From the NCBI RefSeq assembly GCF_001665685.1, contig NZ_LZTB01000005.1:1-64000 (forward strand): DNA of 64,000 nucleotides, given 5' to 3'. Below, piece by piece: positions 37,600 to 46,927 of the stretch. Both the position numbers and the translations under genes were made by a program. The notes under the pieces are model-generated. The model was given only the letters and a program-made list of their open reading frames with translations. It was not told the DNA's origin and made no database searches. The stretch comes from Mycobacterium sp. 852013-50091_SCH5140682. GTDB taxonomy: Bacteria > Actinomycetota > Actinomycetes > Mycobacteriales > Mycobacteriaceae. How positions within the stretch are numbered: position 1 is the first letter of the stretch; the number at the start of each line of letters is the position of its first letter.

Positions 37600-39201
37600 T
37601 CACGGAATCAGCTTGCCCGGGTTGAGGATTCCCGCCGGGTCCAGGGTGCGCTTGACGGCGCGCAGCACCTCGACACCGAGATCGCCGATCTCGGCTCCCA
37701 TCCACGGCCGGTGATCGGCGCCGACCGCGTGATGGTGGGTGATGGTGCCGCCGGCGCGCACCATGGCATCGCTGGCCGCGGCCTTGGCAGCTTGCCACTG
37801 TTCGATCGGGTTGCCGTGCTGGGCGGCGACGACGGTGAAGTACAGCGAGGCCCCGGTGGGGTAGACGTGCGATATGTGGCACATCACCAGGGCCGGCGCC
37901 AGCGCGGTCGTCAAGGCTTCGGTGACAGCGGCTTTCAACGCCGCGACATTCGACCAATTGGTCGCGGTCTCGAGTGTCTCGCACAGGGCGCCGGCGGACA
38001 GCAGGGAATCCCGCAGGTACGGCGCCCCGAAGCGGCCGTGCTCCCAGGCCCGGGCCGGGGCCTCGCCAAGCGACGTCCCGCCGTGTTGTTCCAGTACGGC
38101 CCGCGTCTCGGCATGACGGCTCTCGGCGTGGGCCGTGGTGCCCTCGAACACCGTGATGGCCAGGCAGCCGCCGGTAATGCTCTGCTCGCCAATGCTTTCC
38201 GTGGTGGCCAGGTTCACGCCCGTCTCGACTTCGTCGGACAACCGGATCACGGTCGGGCCGGCTCCGGTCTGGGTGACGGCGCGCAGCGCGGCCGCGCCGG
38301 CGGCGAAATCGGGAAACGACCACGCTTCATAGCGGGTGGATTCGGGAACGGGGTGCACGCGCACGCGCACTCGGGTGATGATCCCGAACACACCTTCCGA
38401 GCCGACGACGAGTTGGCGCAGATCCGGTCCGGCCGCAGACGCAGGGGCTCGGCCGAGATCGAGCACGCCGGCCGGCGTCACCGCCCGCACCCCGCGCACC
38501 ATGTCGTCGAACCGGCCGTAGCCCGCCGAGTCCTGACCCGAGGAGCGGGTGGCGGCGAACCCGCCGATGCTGGCGAACTGGAAACTCTGGGGGAAGTGCC
38601 CGAGTGAAAAGCCGTGTGCGCCAAGCAGCCTCTCGGCATCCGGTCCGGTGACGCCGGCTTCCAACTCGGCCTCACCGGACACCTCGTCGAGGCTGATCAG
38701 CCGGTTCAGGCGGCGCAGGTCGAGCGCGATGACAGCGGTGAGCCCACCGCGCACCGGATCCAGCCCACCGACCACGCTGGTGCCGCCGCCGAACGGGACG
38801 ACCGCGACGCGCTGGGCCGAGCAGTAGGCGAGAAGCTCGGCGATCTCGTCCTCGGAACCGGGCAGCACCACGGCGTCGGGAGCATCCTGTGGTTCGGAAT
38901 CCTTGCGGCGCAACAGGTCCAGAGTCGATTTTCCGCCGGCATGCAGCAGCCGCGACGTGTCGTCGGTGGCGCAGTACGGCGCGCCGACGATCGCTGCCAG
39001 TGCGGCGCGGTGCGTCTCGGCGAGTGTCGACGGCCGGAGCTGGACCTCTTCGGCGGTGATCTCGGGGATCTGGATTTCGTCGACGCCGAGGGCCTGGTTC
39101 AGCAGGGCTCGGATCCCGTCGGACAGAGGTTTGGCTGCCTGGGGGTCGCCCCAGGCATTCCATTTCATCGGGGGCAGAAGCTGCTCAGCCGGGCGCGTCA
39201 T
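37600..39201 (-). CDS. FAD-linked oxidase, alkyl-DHAP synthase-like (Rv2251-like)
   Basis: 533 residues. The PCMH-type FAD domain is seen in VVPFGGGTSVVGGLDP and the C-terminal FAD-linked oxidase cap follows. The N-terminal MKWNAWG stretch resembles alkyldihydroxyacetonephosphate synthase, the enzyme that makes ether lipids in animals. Mycobacteria do not make classical ether phospholipids, so the real substrate is unclear. First gene of a two-gene operon with the DagK-like kinase; starts 17 bp from the divergent TetR gene. Confidence 0.88.
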   Translation of the reverse strand: MTRPAEQLLPPMKWNAWGDPQAAKPLSDGIRALLNQALGVDEIQIPEITAEEVQLRPSTLAETHRAALAAIVGAPYCATDDTSRLLHAGGKSTLDLLRRKDSEPQDAPDAVVLPGSEDEIAELLAYCSAQRVAVVPFGGGTSVVGGLDPVRGGLTAVIALDLRRLNRLISLDEVSGEAELEAGVTGPDAERLLGAHGFSLGHFPQSFQFASIGGFAATRSSGQDSAGYGRFDDMVRGVRAVTPAGVLDLGRAPASAAGPDLRQLVVGSEGVFGIITRVRVRVHPVPESTRYEAWSFPDFAAGAAALRAVTQTGAGPTVIRLSDEVETGVNLATTESIGEQSITGGCLAITVFEGTTAHAESRHAETRAVLEQHGGTSLGEAPARAWEHGRFGAPYLRDSLLSAGALCETLETATNWSNVAALKAAVTEALTTALAPALVMCHISHVYPTGASLYFTVVAAQHGNPIEQWQAAKAAASDAMVRAGGTITHHHAVGADHRPWMGAEIGDLGVEVLRAVKRTLDPAGILNPGKLIP

Positions 39202-39218
39202 GAGTTACAGTATTACAC

Positions 39219-39803
39219 ATGCTGTCAATCAGTAACCCTGCGTCAGGGGAGTCGCTGGGGGATCGGATCCTCGACGCGGCCGCCAGCTGCGTGCTGGCAT
39301 ACGGCATCGACCGGGTCACCTTGGCCGAGATCGCTCGGCGCGCCGGCGTGAGCCGGCCCACCGTCTACCGCCGCTTCCCGGACACCCGCTCGATCCTGGC
39401 TGCGCTGCTCACCGCGCGCATCGTGCAGGTGCTCGACGACGTCGACAGTGCAGGGCCCGGTCGGGATGCCTTGGTATCCCGTATCGTTTCGGTCGCGCAG
39501 CGCCTGCGGCACGACGCGGTGATCATGGCGGTGCTGCACACCGCGCCTGAGCTGGCCATGGTGTACATCGCCGAGCGGCTGGGCACCAGCCAGCAGATCC
39601 TCATCGATGCGGTGGCCGGAGAGCTCAAGCTCGCACAGGAAGACGGCAGCGTCCGCGGGGGCGACCCCCGGCAACTCGCCACCATGTGCCTGCTGATCAC
39701 GCAGTCGGCGATCCAGTCGGCGCAGATGGTCGAACCGATCCTCGATGCCGACACGCTCGCTCGTGAACTGACCCACGCACTGAACGGATACCTCGCGCCA
39801 TGA
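39219..39803 (+). CDS. TetR-family regulator linked to glpD (Rv2250c-like)
   Basis: 194 residues. HTH: VTLAEIARRAGVSRPTVYRRFPDTRS. The stop overlaps the glpD ATG by 4 bp, so the two are co-translated, as in Rv2250c-Rv2249c. The ATG is only 17 bp from the divergent FAD-oxidase ATG, so either the transcript is leaderless or the true start is slightly downstream. Probably controls glpD and perhaps the divergent operon. Confidence 0.88.
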   Translation: MLSISNPASGESLGDRILDAAASCVLAYGIDRVTLAEIARRAGVSRPTVYRRFPDTRSILAALLTARIVQVLDDVDSAGPGRDALVSRIVSVAQRLRHDAVIMAVLHTAPELAMVYIAERLGTSQQILIDAVAGELKLAQEDGSVRGGDPRQLATMCLLITQSAIQSAQMVEPILDADTLARELTHALNGYLAP

Positions 39804-41335
39804 CCCGATCCGCCGTACTCAACCGGACCCGTCGGGTCACCGAACTCGCCGCGCTGGCCGACGGCGCACAACTCGATGTGCTCGTCATCGGAGGCGGTAT
39901 CACCGGCGCGGGCATCGCGCTGGACGCCGCCACCCGCGGGCTGAGCGTGGCCCTGGTGGAAAAACACGATCTGGCCTTCGGCACCAGCCGGTGGAGTTCC
40001 AAACTGGTGCACGGCGGGCTGCGTTACCTCGCGACCGGGAACATCGGGATCGCTCGCCGCAGTGCCATCGAACGCGGAATCCTGATGACCCGCAACGCTC
40101 CCCATCTGGTGAAGGCCATGCCGCAACTGGTGCCGCTGCTGCCCTCGATGAGCCGCCCGTCGCGGGCTCTGGTGCGCACCGGGTTCGTCGCCGGCGACGG
40201 ATTGCGCAGGCTCGCCGGAACTTCCGCCGCGGTATTGCCGCGGTCGCGGCGGGTGGACGTCGCCCGCGCAGTCCAGCTGGTACCCACCGTGCGCACCCAC
40301 GGTCTGGACGGTGCATTGCTGGCCTACGACGGTCAGCTCGTCGACGACGCCCGGCTGGTCGTCGCCGTCGCGCGTACGGCCGCCCAACACGGCGCCCGGA
40401 TCCTGACCCGGCTGGCTGCGACTGGCGCGCAGGGCGATTCGGTCACGCTCACCGAGCAGGTCACGGGCGAGACGTTCGACGTGAAGGCCCGTGCCGTGAT
40501 CAACGCGGCAGGCGTCTGGGCGGGCGAAGTGGACCCGTCCATCACGCTGCGGCCGAGCCGCGGCACGCATCTGGTGTTCGATGCCGCAGCCTTCGGCAAT
40601 CCGACTGCGGCGCTGACGGTTCCGATACCGGGGGAGTTGAACCGGTTTGTCTTCGCGATGCCCGAACAGCTCGGCCGGGTGTACCTGGGTCTCACCGACG
40701 AAGCCGCCCCTGGCCCCATACCCGATGTGCCCCAACCGACTTCGAGTGAGATCAGCTTCCTGCTGGACACCGTGAACACCGCATTGGCCACCACACTCAC
40801 CATCGAAGACGTGCGGGGTGCCTACGCCGGGCTGAGGCCGCTCATCGAGAGCGGGGCGGACAGGACCGCCGACGTCTCTCGTGAGCATGCCGTCGTCGAA
40901 TCACCCAACGGTGTCATCAGCGTCATCGGCGGCAAGCTCACCGAATACCGCTACATGGCCCAAGACGTCCTTGACCGCGCGGTCGCGCTGCGCGGCTTGC
41001 CTGCCACGGCCTGCCGCACCCGCAATCTGCCGCTGGTCGGTGCCCCGGCCAATCCGGTGTCGACCTTGCGCGTGCCGATGGAGCTGCCACTGTCCCTGGT
41101 GGCCCGCTATGGCGCCGAGGCGCCCAACGTCATCGCCCAGGCCGGCTGCGATCGCCCGACCGAGCGGGTGGCCGATGGAATCGACGTGACCCGAGCGGAA
41201 TTCGAATACGCGGTGACGCACGAGGGCGCGGCGACGGTCGAGGACATCCTGGATCGTCGCACCCGCATCGGGTTGGTTGCCGACGACCGGGCTTTGGCTG
41301 CCGAGGCTGCCGCGGAGTTCCTCGCACGGGTCTGA
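39800..41335 (+). CDS. glpD1: Glycerol-3-phosphate dehydrogenase GlpD1
   Basis: 511 residues, FAD-dependent enzyme that oxidises sn-glycerol-3-phosphate to dihydroxyacetone phosphate and passes electrons to quinone at the inner membrane. FAD motif GGGITGAGIALDAATRGL at about 33-50; RWSSKLVHGGLRYL is the GlpD signature. Position beside a TetR gene matches M. tuberculosis Rv2249c (GlpD1) rather than GlpD2. Links glycerol use to glycerolipid genes nearby. Confidence 0.92.
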   Translation: MTRSAVLNRTRRVTELAALADGAQLDVLVIGGGITGAGIALDAATRGLSVALVEKHDLAFGTSRWSSKLVHGGLRYLATGNIGIARRSAIERGILMTRNAPHLVKAMPQLVPLLPSMSRPSRALVRTGFVAGDGLRRLAGTSAAVLPRSRRVDVARAVQLVPTVRTHGLDGALLAYDGQLVDDARLVVAVARTAAQHGARILTRLAATGAQGDSVTLTEQVTGETFDVKARAVINAAGVWAGEVDPSITLRPSRGTHLVFDAAAFGNPTAALTVPIPGELNRFVFAMPEQLGRVYLGLTDEAAPGPIPDVPQPTSSEISFLLDTVNTALATTLTIEDVRGAYAGLRPLIESGADRTADVSREHAVVESPNGVISVIGGKLTEYRYMAQDVLDRAVALRGLPATACRTRNLPLVGAPANPVSTLRVPMELPLSLVARYGAEAPNVIAQAGCDRPTERVADGIDVTRAEFEYAVTHEGAATVEDILDRRTRIGLVADDRALAAEAAAEFLARV

Positions 41336-41351
41336 TCGCGGGTATATTGAC

Positions 41352-41366
41352 ACGGAACTGACCCGT
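41352..41366. promoter_or_regulatory. Half-operator upstream of tetR
   Basis: ACGGAACT at 41352-41359 repeats the left arm of the 20-bp palindrome at 42047-42066; CCGT follows at 41363-41366. It lies 20-34 bp before the TetR ATG and may allow autoregulation. Confidence 0.4.
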
Positions 41367-41385
41367 ATCGACAGGATGGTTCGTC

Positions 41386-42006
41386 ATGGCAGGTGCCGCG
41401 TCGACATCGAACCCGCGGCGCAGCCCCGGGCGCCTGGACCGGACCCGTGATGCGAGCATTCTCGATGCGGCCCTGCAGGGGGTGGCCGAACTGGGGTATG
41501 ACCGGCTGAGCATGGACGACGTGGCGGCGCGGGCCGGCGTCGGCAAGGCCGCGATCTATCGTCGCTGGCCGTCGAAGCCCGTGGTGATCGCCGACGCGAT
41601 CGCGCACTGGCGGCGACGTCAGGGTTCGGTCGAGCCGCCCGATACGGGAAGCCTGCGCGGCGACATCGAGGCACTCGTCGCTGCGGTGCCAGAGTTCGAC
41701 GATGCCGGACTGAGCACCATCAAGGTGATTGTCGGGGTCGCGACGGCCGCGATGCACGATCCGGTCCTCGCCGCCGCACTCGATGACCTCGTGCTCTCCC
41801 CGCCGCGCCAGATGATCCGGCTGCTGCTCGACCATGCGCAGGCGCGCGGCGAGATCCCGCCCGGCCGCGACCTGAGCCTGATACCGGACGTGGCGCTGGG
41901 TCTCAACGTGGTGCGGGTGATCACCGGACGGCCGATCGATCGGGTGTTCGTGCGGCGCGTGCTCGAGGACGTGATCCTGCCGCTGGCCGGTGCGTCGACG
42001 CTCTGA
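41386..42006 (+). CDS. TetR-family transcriptional regulator
   Basis: 206 residues. HTH: LSMDDVAARAGVGKAAIYRRWPSKPVV. C-terminal TetR_C_16-like domain. It lies 74 bp upstream of an aromatic hydroxylase-like flavoprotein on the same strand; a perfect 20-bp dyad directly before that gene, and a half-copy before this gene, suggest it represses both. Confidence 0.88.
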   Translation: MAGAASTSNPRRSPGRLDRTRDASILDAALQGVAELGYDRLSMDDVAARAGVGKAAIYRRWPSKPVVIADAIAHWRRRQGSVEPPDTGSLRGDIEALVAAVPEFDDAGLSTIKVIVGVATAAMHDPVLAAALDDLVLSPPRQMIRLLLDHAQARGEIPPGRDLSLIPDVALGLNVVRVITGRPIDRVFVRRVLEDVILPLAGASTL

Positions 42007-42046
42007 CGGTTGCGCGGCGCGGCCCCCAGTGCCACAGTGGAGCTAG

Positions 42047-42066
42047 ACGGAACTAAGTAGTTCCGT
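42047..42066. promoter_or_regulatory. 20-bp palindromic operator before the FAD monooxygenase
   Basis: ACGGAACTA-AG-TAGTTCCGT: two perfect 9-bp arms with a 2-bp centre, ending 14 bp before the ATG at 42081 and just before a GAGGAGGGG ribosome site. Most likely the target of the upstream TetR protein. Confidence 0.75.
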
Positions 42067-42080
42067 GTTGAGGAGGGGCC

Positions 42081-43652
42081 ATGAACGACGTTCGAGTCCC
42101 GGTACTGATTGTCGGCGCGGGGGTCGCGGGGCTGGCCTGTGCGGATCTGCTGGCGCAGCACGGCGTCGAATCGATGCTCGTGGAAAAACGGCGCGAGGCC
42201 TTCGTCTATCCGAAGGCCCGCAACATCACCTTCCGCACTCTGGAGATCCTGCGGTCGCTGGGCTTGGCGGACCAGGTGCATGCGGTGGCCGACGGTGTCA
42301 CCGGTGTGGTGCTCAAACCGACGCTGAACAGTCCGTCGGCCGAGCCGGCCATGGACGTCGACGCGATCTTCGCCGTATTCGACGGCCTCAGTCCCGAACC
42401 CGTGGCCCAGTACTGCCCGCAGAGCCACCTGGAACCGATGTTGCTCAACGATATTCGTCGGCGCGGTAGCCAGGTTCGGTACGGCACCAGCCTCATGGGC
42501 TTCGCGGAGGAACCCGACGGCATCACGGCCGAGCTGAGAGGCGAGTCCGGCACTCAGACCGTGCACGCCGACTACCTGGTCGCGGCCGACGGTGTGCACA
42601 GCCCGATCCGCACCATGCTCGGCACCGCAACGTCGGGCTACGGGGCGCTGCCGATCTTCGTGGTGTTCATCTACTTTCGGGCTCCGTGGCGATCGTTCGT
42701 GCCCGAGATGGGTGAGGGCGACGCGGTCCAGGTGCGCAACTCCGAGGCGGACGGCATCTTCCTGGTCGTCGAGGGTGACCGCGGTATGTTCATCACCACC
42801 TACCTGCCCGAGCACGGTGAATCCGCCGATCAGTTCACGCCCGAACACTGTCGCGACGTTCTCGTCGCGGCGATCGGCGTACCGATCGATGTGGAGATCA
42901 TCGAAGTGGCACCGTGGCAGCCGTATGAACGGGTGGCCGATCAATTCCGCACTGGCCGAACGTATCTCGTGGGCGATGCCGCGCACACCATGCCGCCTTT
43001 CAAGGCCGGGGGTGCGAACACCGCCATCCAGAGTGCGCACAACCTCGCCTGGAAACTGGCGGGCGTACATCACGGCATCGCCGGGCCCGGACTGCTCGCG
43101 ACCTATCACGACGAGCGGTATCCGATCGGCCGGTTCGCCGCCCGCCAGTCGCTCATCGGGCCACCGCTGGCCCTGCTCAAGCTGGACGGTAAGACGCCGG
43201 GCCTGGCCGAGGGCGAAGAGGCACCGCTGTTCACCATGGTGCTCGGCTACCAATACCATTCGGCAGCAGTGGTTTCCGACGACGCTTCGCCCGGTACCGT
43301 GACCTTCGTCGACGAGCTGACGGGCCAACCGGGCACCCGCATGCCGCACATCTGGCTACCCGGCGACGGGAACCGGGTATCCACGCTGGACGTGATCGGT
43401 TCGGGTTTCGCCTTGTTCACCGCGGGGGATCCGACGGCGTGGACAGCCGCGGCCAACCGGGTGGCGGCCACGTTGGCAGTGGAGGTCACAGTGCATGCAC
43501 TGGGCGACGACGGCGCGGCGCACACGGGACTCGGTGCGGGCGGTGCGCTGTTGGTGCGGCCCGACGACTTCGTCGGTTGGCGTGCCGAGAGCCTGCCCTC
43601 GGACCCGGAAAGCGCTCTACGGCAATCACTTTCCGCGATCCTCGACCGTTGA
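42081..43652 (+). CDS. PheA/TfdB-type FAD aromatic hydroxylase
   Basis: 523 residues. FAD motif GAGVAG (about 11-16), the YPKARN segment after the first beta-alpha unit, DG motif (AADGVHS), and YLVGDAAHTMPPFKAGGANTAIQSAHNLAWKL, the signature of single-component aromatic hydroxylases including polyketide-type ones. Uses NADPH and O2 on a phenolic or aromatic substrate, unknown here. TetR-controlled by inference. The 3' end overlaps the convergent LysR gene by 27 bp. Confidence 0.88.
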   Translation: MNDVRVPVLIVGAGVAGLACADLLAQHGVESMLVEKRREAFVYPKARNITFRTLEILRSLGLADQVHAVADGVTGVVLKPTLNSPSAEPAMDVDAIFAVFDGLSPEPVAQYCPQSHLEPMLLNDIRRRGSQVRYGTSLMGFAEEPDGITAELRGESGTQTVHADYLVAADGVHSPIRTMLGTATSGYGALPIFVVFIYFRAPWRSFVPEMGEGDAVQVRNSEADGIFLVVEGDRGMFITTYLPEHGESADQFTPEHCRDVLVAAIGVPIDVEIIEVAPWQPYERVADQFRTGRTYLVGDAAHTMPPFKAGGANTAIQSAHNLAWKLAGVHHGIAGPGLLATYHDERYPIGRFAARQSLIGPPLALLKLDGKTPGLAEGEEAPLFTMVLGYQYHSAAVVSDDASPGTVTFVDELTGQPGTRMPHIWLPGDGNRVSTLDVIGSGFALFTAGDPTAWTAAANRVAATLAVEVTVHALGDDGAAHTGLGAGGALLVRPDDFVGWRAESLPSDPESALRQSLSAILDR

Positions 43653-44531
43653 GTGCGGTTCGTCGGCCAGGATGGCGTCGCGTACCTCTGAGACGGTGTG
43701 ACGCTGCCAGAGCGCCTGGATGGGCACCAGCAACGGCGGGTCCAGGTCGATGACGGCCACTCGTCCCGCCATCGCGGGACCGGCCGGTGTCGTCACGAAC
43801 GCGACGGCGTCGGTGGTCAGCGGCGCGGCGACCGTGGCGGCGCCCTGGACCCGGCTCACCACGTAATCGGGTTCGAATCCGGCGCGGCGGCAGGCGCCCA
43901 TCAGGAAGTCGCTGTAGTAGGACGCACCCGGTGGTGCCCACAGGGCGATCCGCTCGCCGGCCACCTCGGCGATGTCGGCCGTCGCGCGGCCTGCCAGCGG
44001 GTGTTCGGCCGGGACCGCCAGTCGCACCCGGTCGTATCCCACGACGGCGGTGGCCAGTTCGCTGGTGGGCACCACGGCGCGGCGCAGGCCGAGCGCCACC
44101 GTGCCGTCGAGCACCGCCTCGACCAGCTGATCCGGGTAGAGCTGCCGGAACGTGAACGACGTGTCCGCGTAGGCAGTGATGGCCCGTTCCAGCCGCGTGT
44201 ACACCTCGGCGCCGCTGAGCGCGGGGGTATGGCCGACGACGTAGACATCCTCGGTGCCTGCGGCTTGCCGCACTCGCTCGGAGACCGTGCGGGCCGCGGC
44301 CAGCAGAACGCGGCCCTCGCTGCGCAGCAACTCGCCGGCCCGGGTGAGGGTGACCCGCCGACCCTCGCGGACGAACAGCGTGGTGGCGAGCTCTTTCTCC
44401 AGCTGAGCAACCGAACTGCTGAGCGCCTGCTGGCTCAGGTGCAGCTCAGCGGCGGCCCGGGTGAAGCCGCCGGCTTCGGCAACCGCGATGAAATGACGCA
44501 AACGTCGCAGGTCGGGGATGCGGCCGCTCAT
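43626..44531 (-). CDS. LysR-family transcriptional regulator
   Basis: 301 residues. HTH: LRRLRHFIAVAEAGGFTRAAAELHLSQQALS; the effector-binding domain follows. Divergent from the SDR gene at 44619 with an 87-bp gap, the usual LysR arrangement, so it probably activates that SDR in response to its substrate. Overlaps the end of the aromatic hydroxylase gene by 27 bp. Confidence 0.9.
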   Translation of the reverse strand: MSGRIPDLRRLRHFIAVAEAGGFTRAAAELHLSQQALSSSVAQLEKELATTLFVREGRRVTLTRAGELLRSEGRVLLAAARTVSERVRQAAGTEDVYVVGHTPALSGAEVYTRLERAITAYADTSFTFRQLYPDQLVEAVLDGTVALGLRRAVVPTSELATAVVGYDRVRLAVPAEHPLAGRATADIAEVAGERIALWAPPGASYYSDFLMGACRRAGFEPDYVVSRVQGAATVAAPLTTDAVAFVTTPAGPAMAGRVAVIDLDPPLLVPIQALWQRHTVSEVRDAILADEPHSTVEDRGK

Positions 44532-44618
44532 CGCGTCAGCTTATCCACAGGCGATGCTTGTTAAAAGATCGAGATTTTGCGTTACTCATTTGTGGGTCTG
44601 CTGGCTAGCCTCGGAACC

Positions 44619-45368
44619 ATGAGCAAACTGGAAGGTAAATCCGCGATCGTTGCCGCAGGCGCCAAGAACCTGGGCGGTCTGATCAGCACCACACTCGCCG
44701 AGCGCGGCGTCAACGTCGCGGTCCACTACAACAGCGCGTCGACCGAGGCTGACGCCGACAAGACGGTGGCCGCGGTGCAGGACGCCGGAGTGAAGGCCGT
44801 CAAAGTGCAGGGCGACCTCACCGTCCCCGCCAACGTGGAGAAGCTCTTCGACACCGCTGTCGACGCGTTCGGCAGCGTCGACATCGCGATCAACACCGTG
44901 GGCAAGGTGCTGCGCAAGCCGTTCGTGGAAACCACTGAGGCCGAATACGATTCGATGTTCGACATCAACGCCAAGGCGGCCTACTTCTTCCTGCAGCAGG
45001 CAGGCAAGCGCCTGGCCGACAACGGTTCGGTGGTCACCATCGTCACCGCGCTGCTGGCCGCCTACACCGACGGCTATTCGACGTATGCCGGCTCGAAGAG
45101 TCCGGTCGAGCACTTCACCCGCGCGGCGTCCAAGGAATTCGGTGTGCGCGGCATCAACGTCAACAACGTCGCGCCCGGGCCGATGGACACGCCGTTCTTC
45201 TACCCGCAGGAGACTCCCGAGCGCGTCGAGTTCCACAAATCGCAGGCCATGGGCAACCGGTTGACCGAGATCACTGACATCGCCCCGCTCGTGGTGTTCC
45301 TGGCCGGTGAAGGGCACTGGATCAACGGGCAGACCATCTTCGCCAACGGGGGCTACACCACGCGGTAA
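44619..45368 (+). CDS. SDR-family oxidoreductase
   Basis: 249 residues from ATG 44619. The cofactor loop reads AGAKNLGG instead of the usual TGxxxGIG, NTVG replaces NNAG, and the catalytic Ser position (13 before the Tyr of YAGSK) is Thr. The Tyr/Lys pair is intact. It looks like an atypical SDR; activity is plausible but less sure. Under LysR control by position. Confidence 0.83.
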   Translation: MSKLEGKSAIVAAGAKNLGGLISTTLAERGVNVAVHYNSASTEADADKTVAAVQDAGVKAVKVQGDLTVPANVEKLFDTAVDAFGSVDIAINTVGKVLRKPFVETTEAEYDSMFDINAKAAYFFLQQAGKRLADNGSVVTIVTALLAAYTDGYSTYAGSKSPVEHFTRAASKEFGVRGINVNNVAPGPMDTPFFYPQETPERVEFHKSQAMGNRLTEITDIAPLVVFLAGEGHWINGQTIFANGGYTTR

Positions 45369-45378
45369 TCCTGGCCAC

Positions 45379-45428
45379 CAGACGCAGAATCGCACGATTC
45401 CAAGGGAATTCGTGCGATTCTTCGTCTG
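45379..45428. terminator. Long bidirectional hairpin between SDR and FAS-II operon
   Basis: Arms of about 23 bp (CAGACG..CACGATTCC and GGAATTCGTG..CGTCTG) with one mismatch and one bulged base, loop of 3 nt. It lies between convergent genes, just past the accD6 stop, and would end transcription from both sides. There is no U-tract. Confidence 0.75.
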
Positions 45429-45443
45429 CTCGCGCAGAGAAGG

Positions 45444-46871
45444 TTACAGCGGGATGTTCTTGTGGCGGCCGCGACGGTGCGGGGCCTCAGCCAATGCCTG
45501 CGTGATCTTGCTGCGGGTGTGGGCCGGGTCGATCTTCTCGTCGACCACGCCGATCTCGATGGCCGAATCCACCCCACCGGCGATGCGCTCGTGCTCGACC
45601 GCCAGCTCCTCGTGCAGAGCCTCACGCTCGGCGAGGTCCTCGACGGCAGCCAGCTTCTTCTTGTGCAGGATGCCGACGGCAGCCTTGGCGCCCATCACGG
45701 CGACCTCGGCGTCCGGCCACGCGAAGACCTTGGTGGCGTTGAGCGACCGCGAGTTCATCGCGATGTAGGCGCCGCCGTAGATCTTGCGGGTCACCAGCGT
45801 GACGCGGGGGACCGTCGACTCGCCGAAGGCGTGCAGGAGCTTGGCGCCGCGTCGCACGACGCCGCCCCATTCCTGATCCACCCCGGGCAGGTAGCCGGGC
45901 ACGTCCACCAGGACCACCAGCGGGATGCCGAAGGCGTCGCACAGTCGCACGAAACGTGCCGACTTCTCGGCACTTTCGGAGTTCAGGCAGCCGCCCAGGC
46001 GCAGCGGGTTGTTCGCGATCACGCCGACCGAACGCCCGGCCAGCCGGCCCAGGCCCACGACGATCGACGGGGCCCACTTGCCCTGGAACTCTTCGAACGG
46101 CACCCCGTCATCGAGCAGCGCGGTGATCAGCGGGTGCACGTCGTAGGCGCGGCGGGCCGATTCCGGCAGCAGCGCGTGCAGGTCGGTATCGCCCGACTCG
46201 GCCTTGCTGCGGTCGAAATGGCCCTGCTGGCAGAACAATCCGACCAGGCGGCGGCCGCGCTCGTAGGCGTCGAGCTCGTCGTCGGCGACGATGTGGCACA
46301 CGCCGGACTTCTTGTGGTGGGCGTCGGGGCCGCCGAGCGACACCATGTCGACGTCCTCGCCGGTGACACTGCGCACCACGTCAGGACCCGTGACGAACAC
46401 CTTGCTGTCCGGGGCCATGATGATCACGTCGGTCAGGGCCGGGCCGTAGGCCGCGCCGCCGGCCGCGAAGCCGACCACCACCGAGATCTGGGGGATGTAG
46501 CCGGACGCGCGGATCATCGCCTCGAACACCAGGCCGACCGCGTGCAGGGCCTTGACGCCCTCGGCCAGCCGGGCACCGCCGGAGTGCCAGATGCCGACGA
46601 TCGGGCTCTGGTCGGCGATGGCGGTGTCGTAGGCATTGACGATGTGGGCGCAGCCATCCACACCCATCGCACCGCCCATGACGGTGCCGTCGGTGCAGAA
46701 GGCGACGGTCCGCACACCGTTGACGGTGCCTGCGGCGGCGAGCACACCGGAACGGTCACGCTCGTGCAGCAGTTCGACGTCGCAGCCGTCGTCGAAGAAC
46801 GTCTTGAGCCGGAGCAGTGGATCGCGCGGATCGAGTGACTCGGCAGCCGCCTCGGGGGCCATGATGGTCAT
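45444..46871 (-). CDS. accD6: Acetyl/propionyl-CoA carboxyltransferase beta subunit AccD6
   Basis: 475 residues; carboxyltransferase that, with AccA3, makes malonyl-CoA for FAS-II. Crotonase-like carboxyltransferase halves are seen, with the oxyanion glycines of GFAAGGAAYGPALTD and the C-terminal KIYGGAYIAMNSR. Last gene of fabD-acpM-kasA-kasB-accD6, start ATG 46871 with GGAGG 5 nt upstream. Length matches M. tuberculosis AccD6 (473). A strong hairpin follows the stop. Confidence 0.95.
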   Translation of the reverse strand: MTIMAPEAAAESLDPRDPLLRLKTFFDDGCDVELLHERDRSGVLAAAGTVNGVRTVAFCTDGTVMGGAMGVDGCAHIVNAYDTAIADQSPIVGIWHSGGARLAEGVKALHAVGLVFEAMIRASGYIPQISVVVGFAAGGAAYGPALTDVIIMAPDSKVFVTGPDVVRSVTGEDVDMVSLGGPDAHHKKSGVCHIVADDELDAYERGRRLVGLFCQQGHFDRSKAESGDTDLHALLPESARRAYDVHPLITALLDDGVPFEEFQGKWAPSIVVGLGRLAGRSVGVIANNPLRLGGCLNSESAEKSARFVRLCDAFGIPLVVLVDVPGYLPGVDQEWGGVVRRGAKLLHAFGESTVPRVTLVTRKIYGGAYIAMNSRSLNATKVFAWPDAEVAVMGAKAAVGILHKKKLAAVEDLAEREALHEELAVEHERIAGGVDSAIEIGVVDEKIDPAHTRSKITQALAEAPHRRGRHKNIPL

Positions 46872-46927
46872 ACAAACCTCCTTGTAGCTGTCGGATGCCG
46901 GCCAGCCTTGCGGGAATACGGTGGGTG

